Translations under genes and position numbers: made by a program | The notes under the pieces: model-generated | What the model saw: the letters and a program-made list of their open reading frames with translations, nothing else | The model's database searches: none | What the model was told of the DNA's origin: nothing | Assembly: GCF_000801105.2 (NCBI RefSeq) | Contig: NC_079515.1 | Location: 21,971,407-22,035,406, forward strand | Reading direction: 5' to 3' | DNA: 64,000 nt | Source of the DNA: Raphanus sativus | Lineage: Eukaryota > Streptophyta > Magnoliopsida > Brassicales > Brassicaceae | Shown: in pieces, positions 1 to 11,776 of the stretch | How the letters are laid out: the number at the start of each line of letters is the position of its first letter | Position numbering within the stretch: the stretch's first letter is position 1

Positions 1-291
1 GATTTCATTAAAGTCACCGCACATTAGCCAGGCGCCATTCCTGGTCGTACTCAAACGGGTCAGTCTCTCCCAGACATAGTCTCGGCACGCAATGACCGGA
101 TCACCATAGACAAAAGTCATAAACACTTTGTGTCCCTCTATAGTAGCTGCAATATCAATCATACGATTATCGAAATAGAGGATAGACACATCATAAGAAT
201 CCATATAAAAAAGTGCTAGTCCACCGCTTCTACCTTCCGGTTCCACGGTGAATAATTTATTATAACCAAAAGAAATTTGAAAGTCTTGCAT
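1..291 (-). pseudogene. LINE (L1-type) ORF2 endonuclease fragment
   Basis: Read on the minus strand, 97 codons stay open from an ATG-like position at 291 to the window edge. The translation carries GRSGGLALF near its start and ends in WLMCGDFNEI, the block typical of the exonuclease-endonuclease-phosphatase domain of plant L1-type ORF2 proteins, which nicks target DNA for retrotransposition. The part before the GGLA block is missing, and the reverse transcriptase would lie beyond the left edge, so it cannot be seen. No stop or frameshift appears in the visible part. The DNA beyond 300 is AT-rich and unrelated. The family call is confident; whether the whole element is intact is unknown. Confidence 0.85.
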
Positions 292-561
292 AATTTGACT
301 TGATATGTAACTTGGCCTTCATATTTAACTTGTAATAGAACTCAAAGTTAAACTTGCTTGTAAAATGCCCACTCGGCTTTCACTCCGATGAAATGAATGT
401 GTTGACAAAAAAATATTTTTATTTTATTTATTATATGCGTAACTCCAATTTGTTACAAAATTTGTTTAAACTATCTTTTTAAACTATTTTTATATTATGT
501 TTATGTGAAATAAAATAAAGAAAATATATTTTAAAACTTTACTATATTTTTAAACTCTATT

Positions 562-601
<40 letters not shown>

Positions 602-685
602 TTATCTATTAAACTTAATTAAACTATTGACCCACAACATACCCACAGTCAATCCAAAAAATAACCAAAAACAGTCCGGTTCAGT
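292..685. other. AT-rich intergenic DNA with a (TA)n run
   Basis: No gene seen. It holds a TA microsatellite at about 570-598 and the GGTTCAG-type sequence that leads into the next element. Confidence 0.6.
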
Positions 686-1560
686 TAGGGATAGGCGTTC
701 GAATACCCGTTTGGGTTCGGATCGAGTATTTCAGATTTTCAAGTATTTTGGTATAGAGATATAAAATCCGTTCGGGGCATTTCTATATTTTGGATCGGGT
801 TCTGATATTTTTAAATCAGGTTCGGTTATTTCGGATCGGATTAGATATTTAGATTTTGGAAAAAAATCAAATTCTTCATTTTTAAAATTTCTTGTATTTA
901 AAAATATATATTTAACTTAATTGTTTTTAATTATAAAATATTAAATGATCAATAGATATGGAGATAAAATTTAAATCTAAAAAGACCGTAATTTGGTTAT
1001 TGTATTGAAATTTTGGATAATTTTTTTGTTAATGCACGAAACAAGAAGCAAAAATATGGTATAGCATCAATATAAATATTGTATTGTATGGACATGCTTA
1101 AGGGGTTAGACCATCATTATTGGTGTCCACTCTCTCTCACTTAACTAAGGGCTTTCTTTTTTTTTTTTTTTTTGTTCGGTAGAAAGTAAGGGCACGCCCT
1201 TAAATAAGGGCTTTCTCACTCTCTTTCTTCTCGGTCCCCGCATTATTCCTCTTAAGGGCTTTGCTAAGGACTTCCCAATACTGATGCTCTTACAATTTAT
1301 AATTATATGGTATACCATTAATATAAATATTTTGAATAAAATAAGAGAACTAAACCAAAAAATATAAGGTTAAGTATACATATATTCGATTATTTTAGAT
1401 ATCCACTCGGATTCAGATATTACCCGTTCGGATTTGGATATCCAATCTCTCCTAACTCAATATCCGTTCGGAAATTTTGCTACTTCGATTTAGATTTCGG
1501 TTCGTTTTTCGGGTCGAATTCGAATGCGGCTTCAGATATCAAATAAAGTGTTCATGCCTA
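686..1560. mobile_element. Candidate hAT-type non-autonomous element (CCGAAC-rich)
   Basis: The left end reads TAGGGATAGGCGTTCGAA. The right end, on the opposite strand, reads TAGGCATGAACACTT, so the termini are imperfect inverted repeats. The interior is rich in GGTTCGG and ATCCG strings, as in the better-defined element at 7131-7752. No convincing 8-bp target duplication was found, so the edges are tentative. A Tourist-type MITE is nested inside it. Confidence 0.45.
1109..1289. mobile_element. Tourist-like MITE (PIF/Harbinger type)
   Basis: The left terminus GACCATCATTATTGG matches the inverted right terminus GAGCATCAGTATTGG. It is flanked on both sides by TTA (1106-1108 and 1290-1292), the target duplication usual for PIF/Harbinger MITEs. 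The interior contains repeats of AAGGGCTTT and a T-run at about 1156-1173. No coding capacity. Confidence 0.65.
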
Positions 1561-2066
1561 TGGTTTCCGTGTCCAGATTGTGTCCAGATTGGTTAAAAAC
1601 ATTGTTTTAAGCATATTTTAATTTTTTATCTTACAATATACATTATTGTTACATTTTACCAAAATGATATATAATTTTATATACTAATCATTTGTGTATT
1701 GATATGTCTCAAAAGCTAACATTATTTATTTATTGCTTCAGATTATAATAGTACTGTCCACGATTAGGTATTAGTCAGAATCTACATAAATTGGCTTAAA
1801 CATTCAAATTTAATGGAAAAAAGATTTTAATAAAAAAAATCATATAGATTGAAATGAATTTTGTTTTATATCTGTCATAAAAAGATTTAATGGCATATGA
1901 ATGAGGGAGTAAGCCTTTGTTGTATTTTGGACAAATTATTGGAGGTTTAGTTATTACTAGATTTCGAAACGTACAATCGTGCAGATGTTGATTTTCATTT
2001 TATATACATAAATATTTGGATTGATGGTAAGATAAAGAAAATCAAATATTCAGAATTAGAATAATA
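1561..2066. other. AT-rich intergenic DNA
   Basis: No gene, RNA or clear repeat recognised. Confidence 0.5.
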
Positions 2067-3029
2067 CTAGATCTTGACCCGCATAACCGTGCGATTTATT
2101 TTTTTATATACTATAACATTTTAGTTCATATAACAAAATATCACTAAATTAATGTAATTGATATGTATTATATAAATTTAAATGTATATATTTTGTGACT
2201 TATTTTTTTATTACAATAAATTTATAAATATTATAAAATTTATTTTTGAGAATATTAGATAACAATACCATTTTACATAATTTGGTTTTATTACTAAATT
2301 TGAAATGTATATGAAATTTAAATTAAGTTGGATCTACATAACAGAGAGAAAAAGTATTTTAAGATACCGTTAAAATAACAATTGTTTTTAGAATATTACA
2401 AAAAAAACTTTTTAAAGAAGATAAACTATAATATTTTGTAGTTGGATAAGATTGTTTTATTTGAAACATGAAGGAATATTTCTTCCTAACAAAATCTTTT
2501 CAAGATCTTTATAAAATGTTTTTTTTAAATTAATCAATTTAAATTGTTATAATCATAAAATATTGTAATTTTCGCTCATAAATAAAAAATAGTAATTTGA
2601 AACTCTAATTATATTCTATGATCATTTAATTTTAAATTAAATAAATTTTGGAAGTAAGTTTTAAAATGATGCTGAAAAGATTTTCCTAGAATTTTTTAAA
2701 CAATATTTATTTGTATTTTCAATAAAGATAAATATATTAAAAGATATGATGATTAAGTTATGTAAGATTTGATGGTCCATTTAAAAATATCACACATGAA
2801 AAAGGTCATGATTTTTGTTTTAATAGATGATTACATTTAATAAGGAATCAAATATCGGTTTGTTAACCAATCCGTTTTTGTAGGAGTCAATGGTTATATT
2901 AGGAGTGATATATTATTAAATCATATTATTAATAATAAATGAATGATACTTGATTTCTAGTGATGGTCAATTTTTTTTAAAAAAATCACACATGAATTGA
3001 GGTTGTGAGTTCTGTAGTAATATATAAGA
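2067..3029 (-). mobile_element. Non-autonomous Helitron
   Basis: On the minus strand the element begins with TC (TCTTATATATTAC) at 3029 and ends in CTAG at 2067, preceded by an imperfect CCCGCACGG / CCGTGCGGG-type hairpin. Host A and T flank the two ends, as expected for Helitron insertion between A and T. The 5' part shares the CATGTGTGATTTTTT block with the Helitron at 3504. There is no Rep/helicase coding region, so it depended on another element. Confidence 0.7.
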
Positions 3030-3503
3030 TATATTTTTTGAACAAACCACAATACATTCATAATCAGAAATAATCAAATAAAAATTCTCCTTCAAAATAC
3101 GTTTTTTAAAAAATTTCTATAGTTTGCATACAAGCCATTTAAAAAAAATATAATTTATACTATAAAAGAATACTTTTGAAAGAAATTTTATATTTTCATG
3201 CCGTGTTACTTTGACATCTATCATTTTAGCAAATTTAATACATATTGCATCTATCATATTGTTTTTAGTAAATTTTATCGATATAAATATCTTTTAGATG
3301 TTATGATATTAAGTTTTCTGATTTATTTGTTGTTAATTAAGATTTCAAAATGTTAGAGTATTTCACTGTGTATATTTAAAAAAGTGGTATCTAAATAATA
3401 GTATTTCAAGCAATCTCTTATTATACTACTTTTGATTTTTACAGCATAGTTTATTTTTTAGTTTTTTTTCAACTCAAAATTATACTTTACCATCTATGAT
3501 TTA
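3030..3503. other. AT-rich intergenic DNA
   Basis: No gene or structured repeat recognised between two Helitrons. Confidence 0.5.
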
Positions 3504-4072
3504 TCTTATATATTAAAACAGAAGTCATGACTTCTTTCATGTGTGATTTTTTAATTTGGACCATCATTTAGTTTTTATCAAATGTATAATATATAGATTT
3601 TTTTAATTACTTTAATCATAACATCTTTTGATATCTTTTTATTTTAAATATAAATATATATATTTAAAAAACTCTAACAAATCTTTTTAAAAGATTTTAA
3701 CAAGATCTTAATTTTCAAACATTATGGGTCTAACTGTTGATCAAGGAATGAAGAGGAATAATGCATTCCTTAATGTTTCTAACAAATTTTACCATTCACA
3801 AAAAATAGTCATTCCTCTTCATTCATTCTCATTCCTTTTATTGTAGAGAATTAAAGAAAAAATTTGTTTCTCACTAAATTATATATTTTCACTAATTTCG
3901 AAATTAGTTATGATAATTTATATTATTAATTTCAAACAAGATCTCAATTTCGAAATATTATTAGATATATGATTAATATTAAAAAACTTATACTGCTAAA
4001 AGTATAAAATAAATATATATTTATATATAACTAAAAACAAACATCCGCGCGGTTGCGCGGATCAAAATCTAG
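3504..4072 (+). mobile_element. Short non-autonomous Helitron
   Basis: It begins TCTTATATATTAAAACAG and ends AATCTAG. Before the end there is a perfect 8-bp stem, ATCCGCGC / GCGCGGAT with a GGTT loop, at 4043-4062. The flanking bases are A (3503) and T (4073). At 569 bp it has no coding capacity. All diagnostic Helitron terminal features are visible. Confidence 0.85.
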
Positions 4073-4076
4073 TGTA

Positions 4077-4852
4077 TCTATTAAAGGAGAAGTCACAACT
4101 TCTAATCATGTGTGATATTTTAGAAAATGGACTACTTACTAGAAAATGCAGAAAATGCAGTCAATCTTATTATAAGCGGTTATGTCTGATTTTGATTTAT
4201 TTATAAATTATTTAAACGAATCGGTCCTATAGTTTTTCATTATTAATTTGGTTCATGTAAAAACTATACGATAAAATATGAGACTCTTGATATGTTACTA
4301 ATATTTTGAGTATTATTGCATTATTCACAGGAAGTTGACCAATGACGACCATATAGATAGTGCATAGCAGACACCATGAATAGTAATCAAGAAATTGCTA
4401 CGATATTTTTTTTTTTACTTTTTATTTTGGTACAAAACTTGCTACAGTATGATACACCATGACTAATCACGATTTTTTTATAATAATATGAACCAAGCAA
4501 AGTTAGTCTCTATTAGAATAATAAATTACATAATGAAATGATCAAGAATTAAATACAAATGTATGTTTGTATTTTTGTTAGAATAAACAACTATAAAATG
4601 AGTAAGCTTTACATATATTAAATGTATAAAAACGATCATGTTAAACGTTATGATTTTGTTAAAACTGTTCGGTTACATATCTCTCTTAGGCCTTTTATTT
4701 ATTTGATGGAGTAAAAAAAGGAACTAATATATTGTTAGGATTTGATTATATATGCAAATTAAAAATAATAATGTAAATGGTTTTCTAGTAAAAAGTCCAT
4801 TTTAAAATATAACACATAAAAGAAGTCATGAATTCTATTTTAATATATAAGA
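4077..4852. mobile_element. Segment bounded by two inverted Helitron 5' ends
   Basis: The left edge reads TCTATTAAAGGAGAAGTCAC in plus orientation. The right edge, read on the minus strand, starts TCTTATATATTAAAATAG. About 75 bp inward from each end are homologous (shared ATGTGTGATATTTT and AATGGACT blocks). Both resemble the 5' terminus of the Helitron at 3504, and no CTAG hairpin 3' end is present between them. It may be a recombined or two-headed Helitron derivative. Confidence 0.5.
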
Positions 4853-4853
4853 T

Positions 4854-5520
4854 TTGAAACATATATGAGAATCAAACAATAACTCAGCTCGGTTTGTTGT
4901 CAAATGCATAACAAAGCCTTACCTTACCGCTCATATGCATACACCCATATAACTCAATGTCATAGTTAGGTTTTGTTATTATTTAGAAATAAATCATAAG
5001 TAGACAATAACCAAACCCGAAAATGCATAAACTAATTTGATAAGAATCTAGAATAATATTTTTAATATTAAACCAAATACATGATCTCTTATCAAAGCAA
5101 ACCAGTCTTCTATTTACTCTAAGTGAACTAACCCAACTAATAAACCAAATAAGTGTTTAGTGAACTGTCGACTTTGACCATTCTTCTTCAGTAAGCAATA
5201 ATTTATTTCCCCCTAATTTACACAAGAAAATATGATTGAAAATATGTCCTAATGGCTAATGGCGCTTTTTAAAACCAAAATTAAGTTACGTATTTCTAAA
5301 ATGATATGTGATCAAGATCTTGGATGCAAAATTTGTTTACTTATTGATTGTTTGAATAGTCATTAAGGTTAGTTTATGTAAAATCTAGTGTTGATTAGAA
5401 TAGATATTCTTTTGAAGATTTTTTTTTGTAATTTGTCTATAAATAGTTGATATAAATATGGTAATTTGATTGGATTTATTAGTTTAGTCGATATTTATAT
5501 TTATTAGATTTAGTCTTACT
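4854..5520. other. AT-rich intergenic DNA
   Basis: No gene or structured repeat recognised. Confidence 0.5.
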
Positions 5521-5524
5521 GTGG

Positions 5525-5620
5525 AAGCCCCCTTAGTCTAGTGGTTTGACTAAGGGTTCAATTGCTTCTACACCCGGAAGTTTGGAGTTCAAACCCTAGA
5601 AAATACCAAATTATGCAGAT
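5525..5620 (+). mobile_element. tRNA-derived SINE head
   Basis: A Pol III box A match, TAGTCTAGTGG, lies at 5534-5544 and a box B match, GTTCAAACC, at 5587-5595. The intervening tRNA-like region could fold, but it is not a clean cloverleaf. This is typical of Brassicaceae SINEs. The tail may run to about 6015, where there is a T-rich segment, but no target duplication was found, so only the head is annotated. Confidence 0.55.
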
Positions 5621-6640
5621 TATGGAGAAACATGTTACAGGAGATCTTCAGCTTGGTGCAGGGCGCTCTGAGAACTAGAAGCAAGGGAATCAAAAAAGTT
5701 TATTCTTGACGTGAACGACCGCTTTTTCATTAGAGTGTGAGAACCTTAAGGAGAAAGCTTTTTGATTGATTTGTTTACTCAACTCGTAAAGGCTCATCAA
5801 ACAGCGTTTTCTAGCTTTCTTCAGAATTTAGCCTGAACCGATGCCAGAACTCTCAGTGGTTTGTGGACTCGAACTACAGTAGGAATACCATCGAACATGG
5901 ATCTCATAGGACGGCTAAGAGTGGTGCAGTCAGGCGGGTATTCTAACAGGATGGTAGAATTGTCGGCTGTAAAAATCGTCTTTGTAATATTTTCATCATT
6001 GTAATAACATAATTAATCGACTCAGACGTTAAAAGAAAAGATTTAGTTTTACATTAGTTAAACTATATTTTAGAGTAGCTAGTTAATAATTATATAGGGT
6101 ATGCAAAAATATATAGAAAATAATTTTCTACTTAAAAATCAAAAATCAAGTTAGGTCTAACTTCGTGTTTCTGCCACAATAACATTTTTATATTTGCCTT
6201 TGAGTTCATAATTCTTTGCTTTTGTCACAAGAATAAAGCATGTGATTTGTGGTTCTTTGATTAAGAAACATGTAAAACTCTGTTAGTAATTAATATCGAT
6301 TCAATCTTCTACAAGAACATCAAAATAAAATTCATAATAATTTGGGTTGAAAATATAAATACTTGCAAACTACTGCTAAATTCATATAAAACGGTTGAGC
6401 AATATTTACAAAATATCCAGAAGGTAAAACAATCAAGTGAGACGTATGATAGACGTAAACTCTTTCTTTTTCGTAAACGTAAACTCTTAAAACATAGATC
6501 GCCAAAATATAAGAAGTATATTGAGCTTTGAAGAATAAATTACTAGATAGACATTGACATATCTGAACGGTCTGTGTAATGTGGTTTCCTTAAAAGAAAT
6601 GTGGTTCCCCCAAGAATTGGAGATGTTGAAACTTCTCGCA
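5621..6640. other. Intergenic DNA, possible SINE body
   Basis: No open gene recognised. The first 400 bases are less AT-rich than the surroundings and may belong to the SINE; the rest is AT-rich. Confidence 0.4.
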
Positions 6641-6796
6641 AGATAATATAGGCGGCAAGTGAAATGCAATTTTGTAGAATAAATTTATTTGAAATGCGTT
6701 TTTGTATTTGATGAGACAAGATAATATAGGCGGCAAGTGAAATGCAATTTTATAGAATAAATTTATTTGAAATGCGTTTTTGTATATGTTCTCATC
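6641..6796. repeat. Two-copy 78-bp tandem repeat
   Basis: The block starting AGATAATATAGGCGGCAAGT recurs after 78 bases with almost no differences. It is noncoding. Confidence 0.8.
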
Positions 6797-6949
6797 AAAG
6801 ATTTACTATGTTATAGTGAAAAATTTAAATTAATTTCACATACACTATTTTTTGAATAACACAAAAACCAATTTTTGTAAAAGTTACTTATTAAAGAAAA
6901 AAATCTCTCTCATTCTCTCTCTCGAAACCAAATACGATAGTCAAAACAA

Positions 6950-8230
6950 AACTTAGTTCTGGCCTGCTACCGTGGCGGTTTCGGAAGCGCCCTCTCTCTA
7001 CCTTTTATTTACTTTTCCTTTTGCTTTCCTACTCTGACCCATATCGAAATCACGCAGAACTGCATCTTGCCTGACGGTGACGGTTCCGGCGTCCATTAGA
7101 GACACTGCGAGACTTTCGGTGCGTCTGAGATAGGGGTGGGCAAAAAATCCAAATCGAACCGAACCGAACCAACTCAACCGAAGTCACACCGAACCAAACC
7201 AAACCGTGCTCTTTATGTAACCCAATTGGTTCATGTTTTACTCAATTCGAACGGTTTGGTTTGGTTTGGGTTTAAACCGAACCAAACCGATAATCCAATA
7301 TATATATATAGTAAATATATATATGATATATATATGTATTAACATATTGTAAATTTTAGTTAAAGTTTCGTTTTTCATTTTTTCATAACTTTCATATCTT
7401 TAAAAAAATATATAAATACGATTCAAATAATATTATTATATATAAAATCATGTAGCATAAGTTTTTATATTCTCACTCTATCGTTTATGAGTTGATTATT
7501 TTTTAATAAAAGTATAAAACTGATGCCTTCATATTTTATAACTAACCCGAACTACACCGAACCAAACTAGACCATAATAATGTAAACCGAACTAAATCTA
7601 AAACCGAACTGAACCGAACCGAACTAAACTCAAACCGAACCCAAACCAAAGCTACTTTGGTTTTAATTGGTTTGAGTTTTATAAAACCTAAATTATCCAA
7701 ACCAAACCAAACCCAAACCGAACCCGAAACTAAACCGAAATGCCCACCCCTAGTCTGAGAAAAGGAGAATCGGCTTTTAGGACCGACGAACTTGCTGGAT
7801 CGGGTTTCAAAATTTTCAGATATACGCAAGGGTATCTTAGCAGCGGCGCGTGGAACGGAATGACGATTTCTCTGTCCCGGATTTACCCCCTGATGAGGCG
7901 GTGTGTGGACGGTGTAGAGGTATGATAGGCGATGGATGAAAGATTGTTCTCCGGTTCTCTGGGACATCACGTTCCAAGATCCAAACTGACGGCGCAGTCA
8001 ACCGGAGGAATGGTCTTGGACGGTGAAGCGTGGCAGAGCTCCACTTCCCTGCACCGGTGTCTTGATTGTGGTCATCCCAGTGGTTAGAGCTTTGTCTCCA
8101 GATAGCTGCGTTTATAGAGAAACCGAAACGCCAACCGTTGCTGACGTCCACTTTTCATTCTAGACGATGCTGTCCGAATTTTTGGCTATGGAGGCAGTGG
8201 TTGATGACGAGTATAAACTGAGGTCGGAAT
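6950..8230. other. GC-richer segment interrupted by a hAT MITE
   Basis: The DNA on both sides of the MITE (6955-7130 and 7753-8230) has a base composition unlike the AT-rich surroundings and contains short open stretches on both strands. No protein family was recognised in it. It could be a gene remnant or the 5' region of a retroelement. Confidence 0.35.
7131..7752. mobile_element. hAT-type MITE with perfect target duplication
   Basis: The termini TAGGGGTGGGCA and TGCCCACCCCTA are perfect inverted repeats. The 8-bp duplication GTCTGAGA flanks the element at 7123-7130 and 7753-7760, which is the signature of hAT insertion. The interior is full of AACCGAAC strings in inverted arrangement with an AT-rich core. 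Fragments of the same family appear near 24603-24630 and perhaps in intron 1 of the bZIP gene. Confidence 0.85.
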
Positions 8231-8509
8231 GCAATTTCTATAATTTAATTTTGTGTCATAATTGTATTAAGCCATGTCATAATTTGATATGATAATTACA
8301 ATGTACTTCATTATTATACTCCTTCCGTTTTTTTTAAGTTACATATTTTAGATTTTTTCACACATTTTAATAAAACACATTAAATTTACATAATTTTTTA
8401 TGTTTATCTTTCTTCCATAATTTTAAGCCAATAAAAATTCAATAAGTACAATTAAGCTTTTTGAAATTTGCAATTAGATAATAAAACATGCATTAAAAAT
8501 GTAAAAAAT

Positions 8510-9829
8510 TCAGCTAGATCTCTGGTTAAAAAAGAGCTAATCAAAAGAGTTGGAACTGGGCAATCGATTTCTGTTTGGAATGACCCCTGGATTCCAGCTC
8601 CTCGCCCGAGATCAGCACAACAAAAAAATCCGGTCCAATTTTTGAACCCATCCTTAACGGTGGAGGATCTCATCAATCCACTGGACAAGTCCTGGAATGT
8701 AAACCTGCTCAATGCATACATACACCCGGACGATGTTAAGATCATTAGAGGTATGGCACTTAGCCGAAATCACCGGTCCGATACTTATGGCTGGGCATTT
8801 ACAGAATCTGGAAAATATACGGTGAAATCAGGATTTCGAACGGAAACCTTATATCCGGAGAGGGAACCAAGGATAACACCGTTTGGACCAAATATAAAAC
8901 CTTTGCTGGCTTTCTCCTGGAAACTAAACTGTTCGCCTAAATTGCGACATTTTATCTGGCAAGTACTATCGGGAACATTACCAGTGTTCAAAAATCTGAG
9001 GACACGTGGTATTGAGTGTGACCTTAGATGTCATATTTGTGGAGCTGAGGAAGAAACAGTGCATCATGTTCTTTTTGAGTGCCCACCAGCACTACAAACA
9101 TGGGCATTATCTAGGATCCCGTCTCCCCCGTAAATCTTTCCCTCACAATCAGTTTTTACAAGTTTGGATTATTTATTTTGGAGGTTACCGAAAGAGGTGG
9201 ATTCAAACTATTTTCCTTGGATCATGTGGTATATCTGGAAGAACAGAAATAGTAAGATCTACACAAATAGGGATGGAAATCCCGAGGAGATATTACGGAT
9301 AGCGGATCTCGAAGAAAAACTATGGACAGAGGCACAATTATTGATACGGGATACTCAGGGAAATGTTCAGTCTCCCACTGACTGGCACACTATGGGTACA
9401 ACTAGGGTATGCTTTGTCGATGGATCTTGGAAGGAACAAGATGTATTTACTGGACAGGGGTGGTATTGCCGAAAGATAGATTCAGAGGACAAGATGATGG
9501 GGGCAATGAATCTCCGACGTAGCCTATCTCCTTAACACGCAGAATGTGAAGCGCTGATATGGGCAATGGAGTGCATGAAGACCCTGCAGTTCTCAGATGT
9601 TGTGTTTGCTACGGATTGTTCTCAATTGGTGAAGATGGTATCCTCACCCGATGAATGGCCAGCATTTACTACACATATGGAGGAATTTCAACGAAGTAAG
9701 ACTTTTTTCCCTAAGTTCAAGATCATACATATTCCAAGGGCGCAAAACACAATGGCGGACAAGCTTGCTCATGGGGCAAGGAGTTCACCATCAGCTATGT
9801 TATATGTCGATTCGATTCCTCCGGTTTGA
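8510..9829 (+). pseudogene. LINE ORF2 C-terminus: zinc-binding RT domain and RNase H
   Basis: The first frame (to 9133) contains the plant zf-RVT module, with SPKLRHFIWQVLSGTLP and a CHICGAEEETVHHVLFECP zinc-binding block. After a frameshift near 9130, a second frame (9164 to 9829) carries an RNase H-like domain with VCFVDGSWK, ECEALIWAM, FATDCSQLV and HIPRAQNTMADKLA, the four acidic-motif blocks of the RVT_3 type. An in-frame TAA interrupts it at about 9533. The reverse transcriptase core is absent. This is a dead 3' fragment. Confidence 0.85.
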
Positions 9830-9880
9830 CTATCTGAACCGGTAGAATCACGGTAGAGTAATTCATTGTTGTCAAAAAAA
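8510..9880 (+). mobile_element. 5'-truncated LINE (L1-type) copy
   Basis: It is bounded by a 15-bp direct repeat, AAAAATGTAAAAAAT, at 8495-8509 and 9881-9895, and ends in a poly(A) run. Both are signatures of target-primed reverse transcription. Only the 3' end of ORF2 is present. The insertion lies inside the Stowaway-like element. Confidence 0.8.
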
Positions 9881-9950
9881 AAAAATGTAAAAAATACATC
9901 GTTTTAAAACATTTTTTTTGCTAGAATGTAACTTTAAAAAATAGAGAGAG

Positions 9951-11170
9951 TATTAATTAATAGATTAATGTTAACCATGTTAATGTATTTTAACTTAATC
10001 AAACAAAAATTCAAAATTTTATTATATTTAAACTAGCTGATATGATCGATATTTTAAATAAATAAGCATTAAATACAATTTAACATAAATTAAAAATATT
10101 TTTTAACAATGTAATGTTAACTCTATTAGAATTAAATTAAATAAAAGTGAAATAGTTAACTAATTAATTAGTTAATTAAAGATTGTGAAAATTTAAATAA
10201 AATAAAAGTGATTTTTGTATATTTAGCTTAATGATCGATGATGATTGATTTTTTTTTGGCAAAATAATATGATCATCAATTTATGATCAAACTACACATT
10301 ATATAAGCCATAGTAACCTAATTATTTAACAGCATGCACTAATTCGTTATTATCATGCCATCGAACTATATATTCTATCATGCCAAGCACTAACTCGTTA
10401 TTATCATGCCACTAACTATTTTTGTATTGATTTTTATTTTTTATTTTTTCTTTTTAGATCAGTTTTCTCAACCAGAAAATCAGTGGATATATGCAAAATT
10501 AATATAACAAATCTGACTTCTATTAACCACAAAACAATACTAAACATTAAAATTAGATAGTACTTATCTTGACGAGGAAGAAGTATTGCGAAGATCAGAT
10601 AGCTGACATAGAGATGGAAACCTTTCATCTTTATAAAGAATATAAATATAACCATGAAATGTTTAGATTTTGCTCATAAAACATGACTGCTATTTACAAC
10701 ATTATTTGTAACGGTACTAATCAGAGTTAGACATCCCTTTATATACTAGACATTATTTGTCTAAACTTTCAGTATAGGACTTTATTTGCATTAACATTTG
10801 ATACATTATTTATATATTCCAGATTCATATATGAGTAACAAAAACAAACCTCAAGCAACGAACACTTTGAATATATATGTGTGGTACATATACTTATAAA
10901 TGATAAACATCTAGATGGGTTTGACCTATATCAATATTTTATTATGTCTGATTGGTAACGGTACGATGCTGAGTTTCAAAATGTCTGATTGGTAACCGAT
11001 ATCATAATCCAGAAACCAAACTAATCATAGAATTTCTTAAGTACTAAATAACCAATTCAAATTGCTGAAATCTTGTGAATGTTTCATATTTTAGGGTAAA
11101 CGGGATCATAAACCCAAAAAAAAAACAGAGTAATCAGAGGGTTTAAAAGGATTGATCCTAAATGCTTAGC
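9951..11170. other. AT-rich intergenic DNA
   Basis: No gene or structured repeat recognised. Confidence 0.5.
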
Positions 11171-11209
11171 TTAGATTTTGTCATAGATGAATCTGACTCG
11201 ACGTAGCTC

Positions 11210-11617
11210 CAGAGGCGGACCCATGTGTTAAGAAGAGGAGTCAGCTGACACCCCTTAAACTTTATAAATTTAGTTTGCCAAGCTAGTACAACTGAATTTC
11301 GCTAGTTCTGTTGGTGTTTTGACTTCGTCTAACATCCTAAGAGCATTTCCAACCTCATTCTATTTTTCAGGTTTACTCTAAATATAGAGTAACTTGTTTT
11401 TTTTTTGTTCATCACTCTATTTTTTACTCTAAAATAGAATATCATTGGACAATCTCTATTATAGAGTCACTCTATTTTAGGATAAAAATAGAATGAACCC
11501 TTGGAGATGCTCTAAACCAGGATTCAACGCCCGCTTGACACCACTTTCTTCTCTTTTTTTGTTTTGGATTTAAAGCCCATATAATTGTTGACCCAATAAT
11601 CCTGGATCCGCCACTGC
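11210..11617. mobile_element. Non-autonomous hAT element
   Basis: The termini CAGAGGCGGACCCA and, inverted, GCAGTGGCGGATCCAG match. Near-identical 8-bp flanks CGTAGCTC and GGTAGCTC lie at 11202-11209 and 11618-11625. It sits in the BRX remnant and contains a Tourist MITE. Confidence 0.7.
11341..11512. mobile_element. Tourist-like MITE nested in the hAT element
   Basis: The termini GAGCATTTCCAACC and, inverted, GAGCATCTCCAAGG match and are flanked by TAA on both sides (11338-11340, 11513-11515). The interior is made of ACTCTATTTT palindromic pieces. A relative lies at 39526-39765. Confidence 0.75.
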
Positions 11618-11647
11618 GGTAGCTCTCGAGTCCCGTCGGCTAATTGT

Positions 11648-11733
11648 CAGGATCGGTCCTGAACAATGCCTCATGAAACATTTGCAACAGGCCCCCGTTT
11701 TTATAGGCCCCCAAATATAAAAATCCGTTTATG

Positions 11734-11776
<43 letters not shown>

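Larger units (their letters stand above)
8319..9950. mobile_element. Stowaway-like (Tc1/mariner) element split by a LINE
   Basis: The left terminus CTCCTTCCGTTTTTTTTAAG and the inverted right terminus CTCTCTCTATTTTTTAAAG match imperfectly and are flanked by TA. Without the LINE insertion the element would be about 250 bp, the usual MITE size. Confidence 0.6.
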
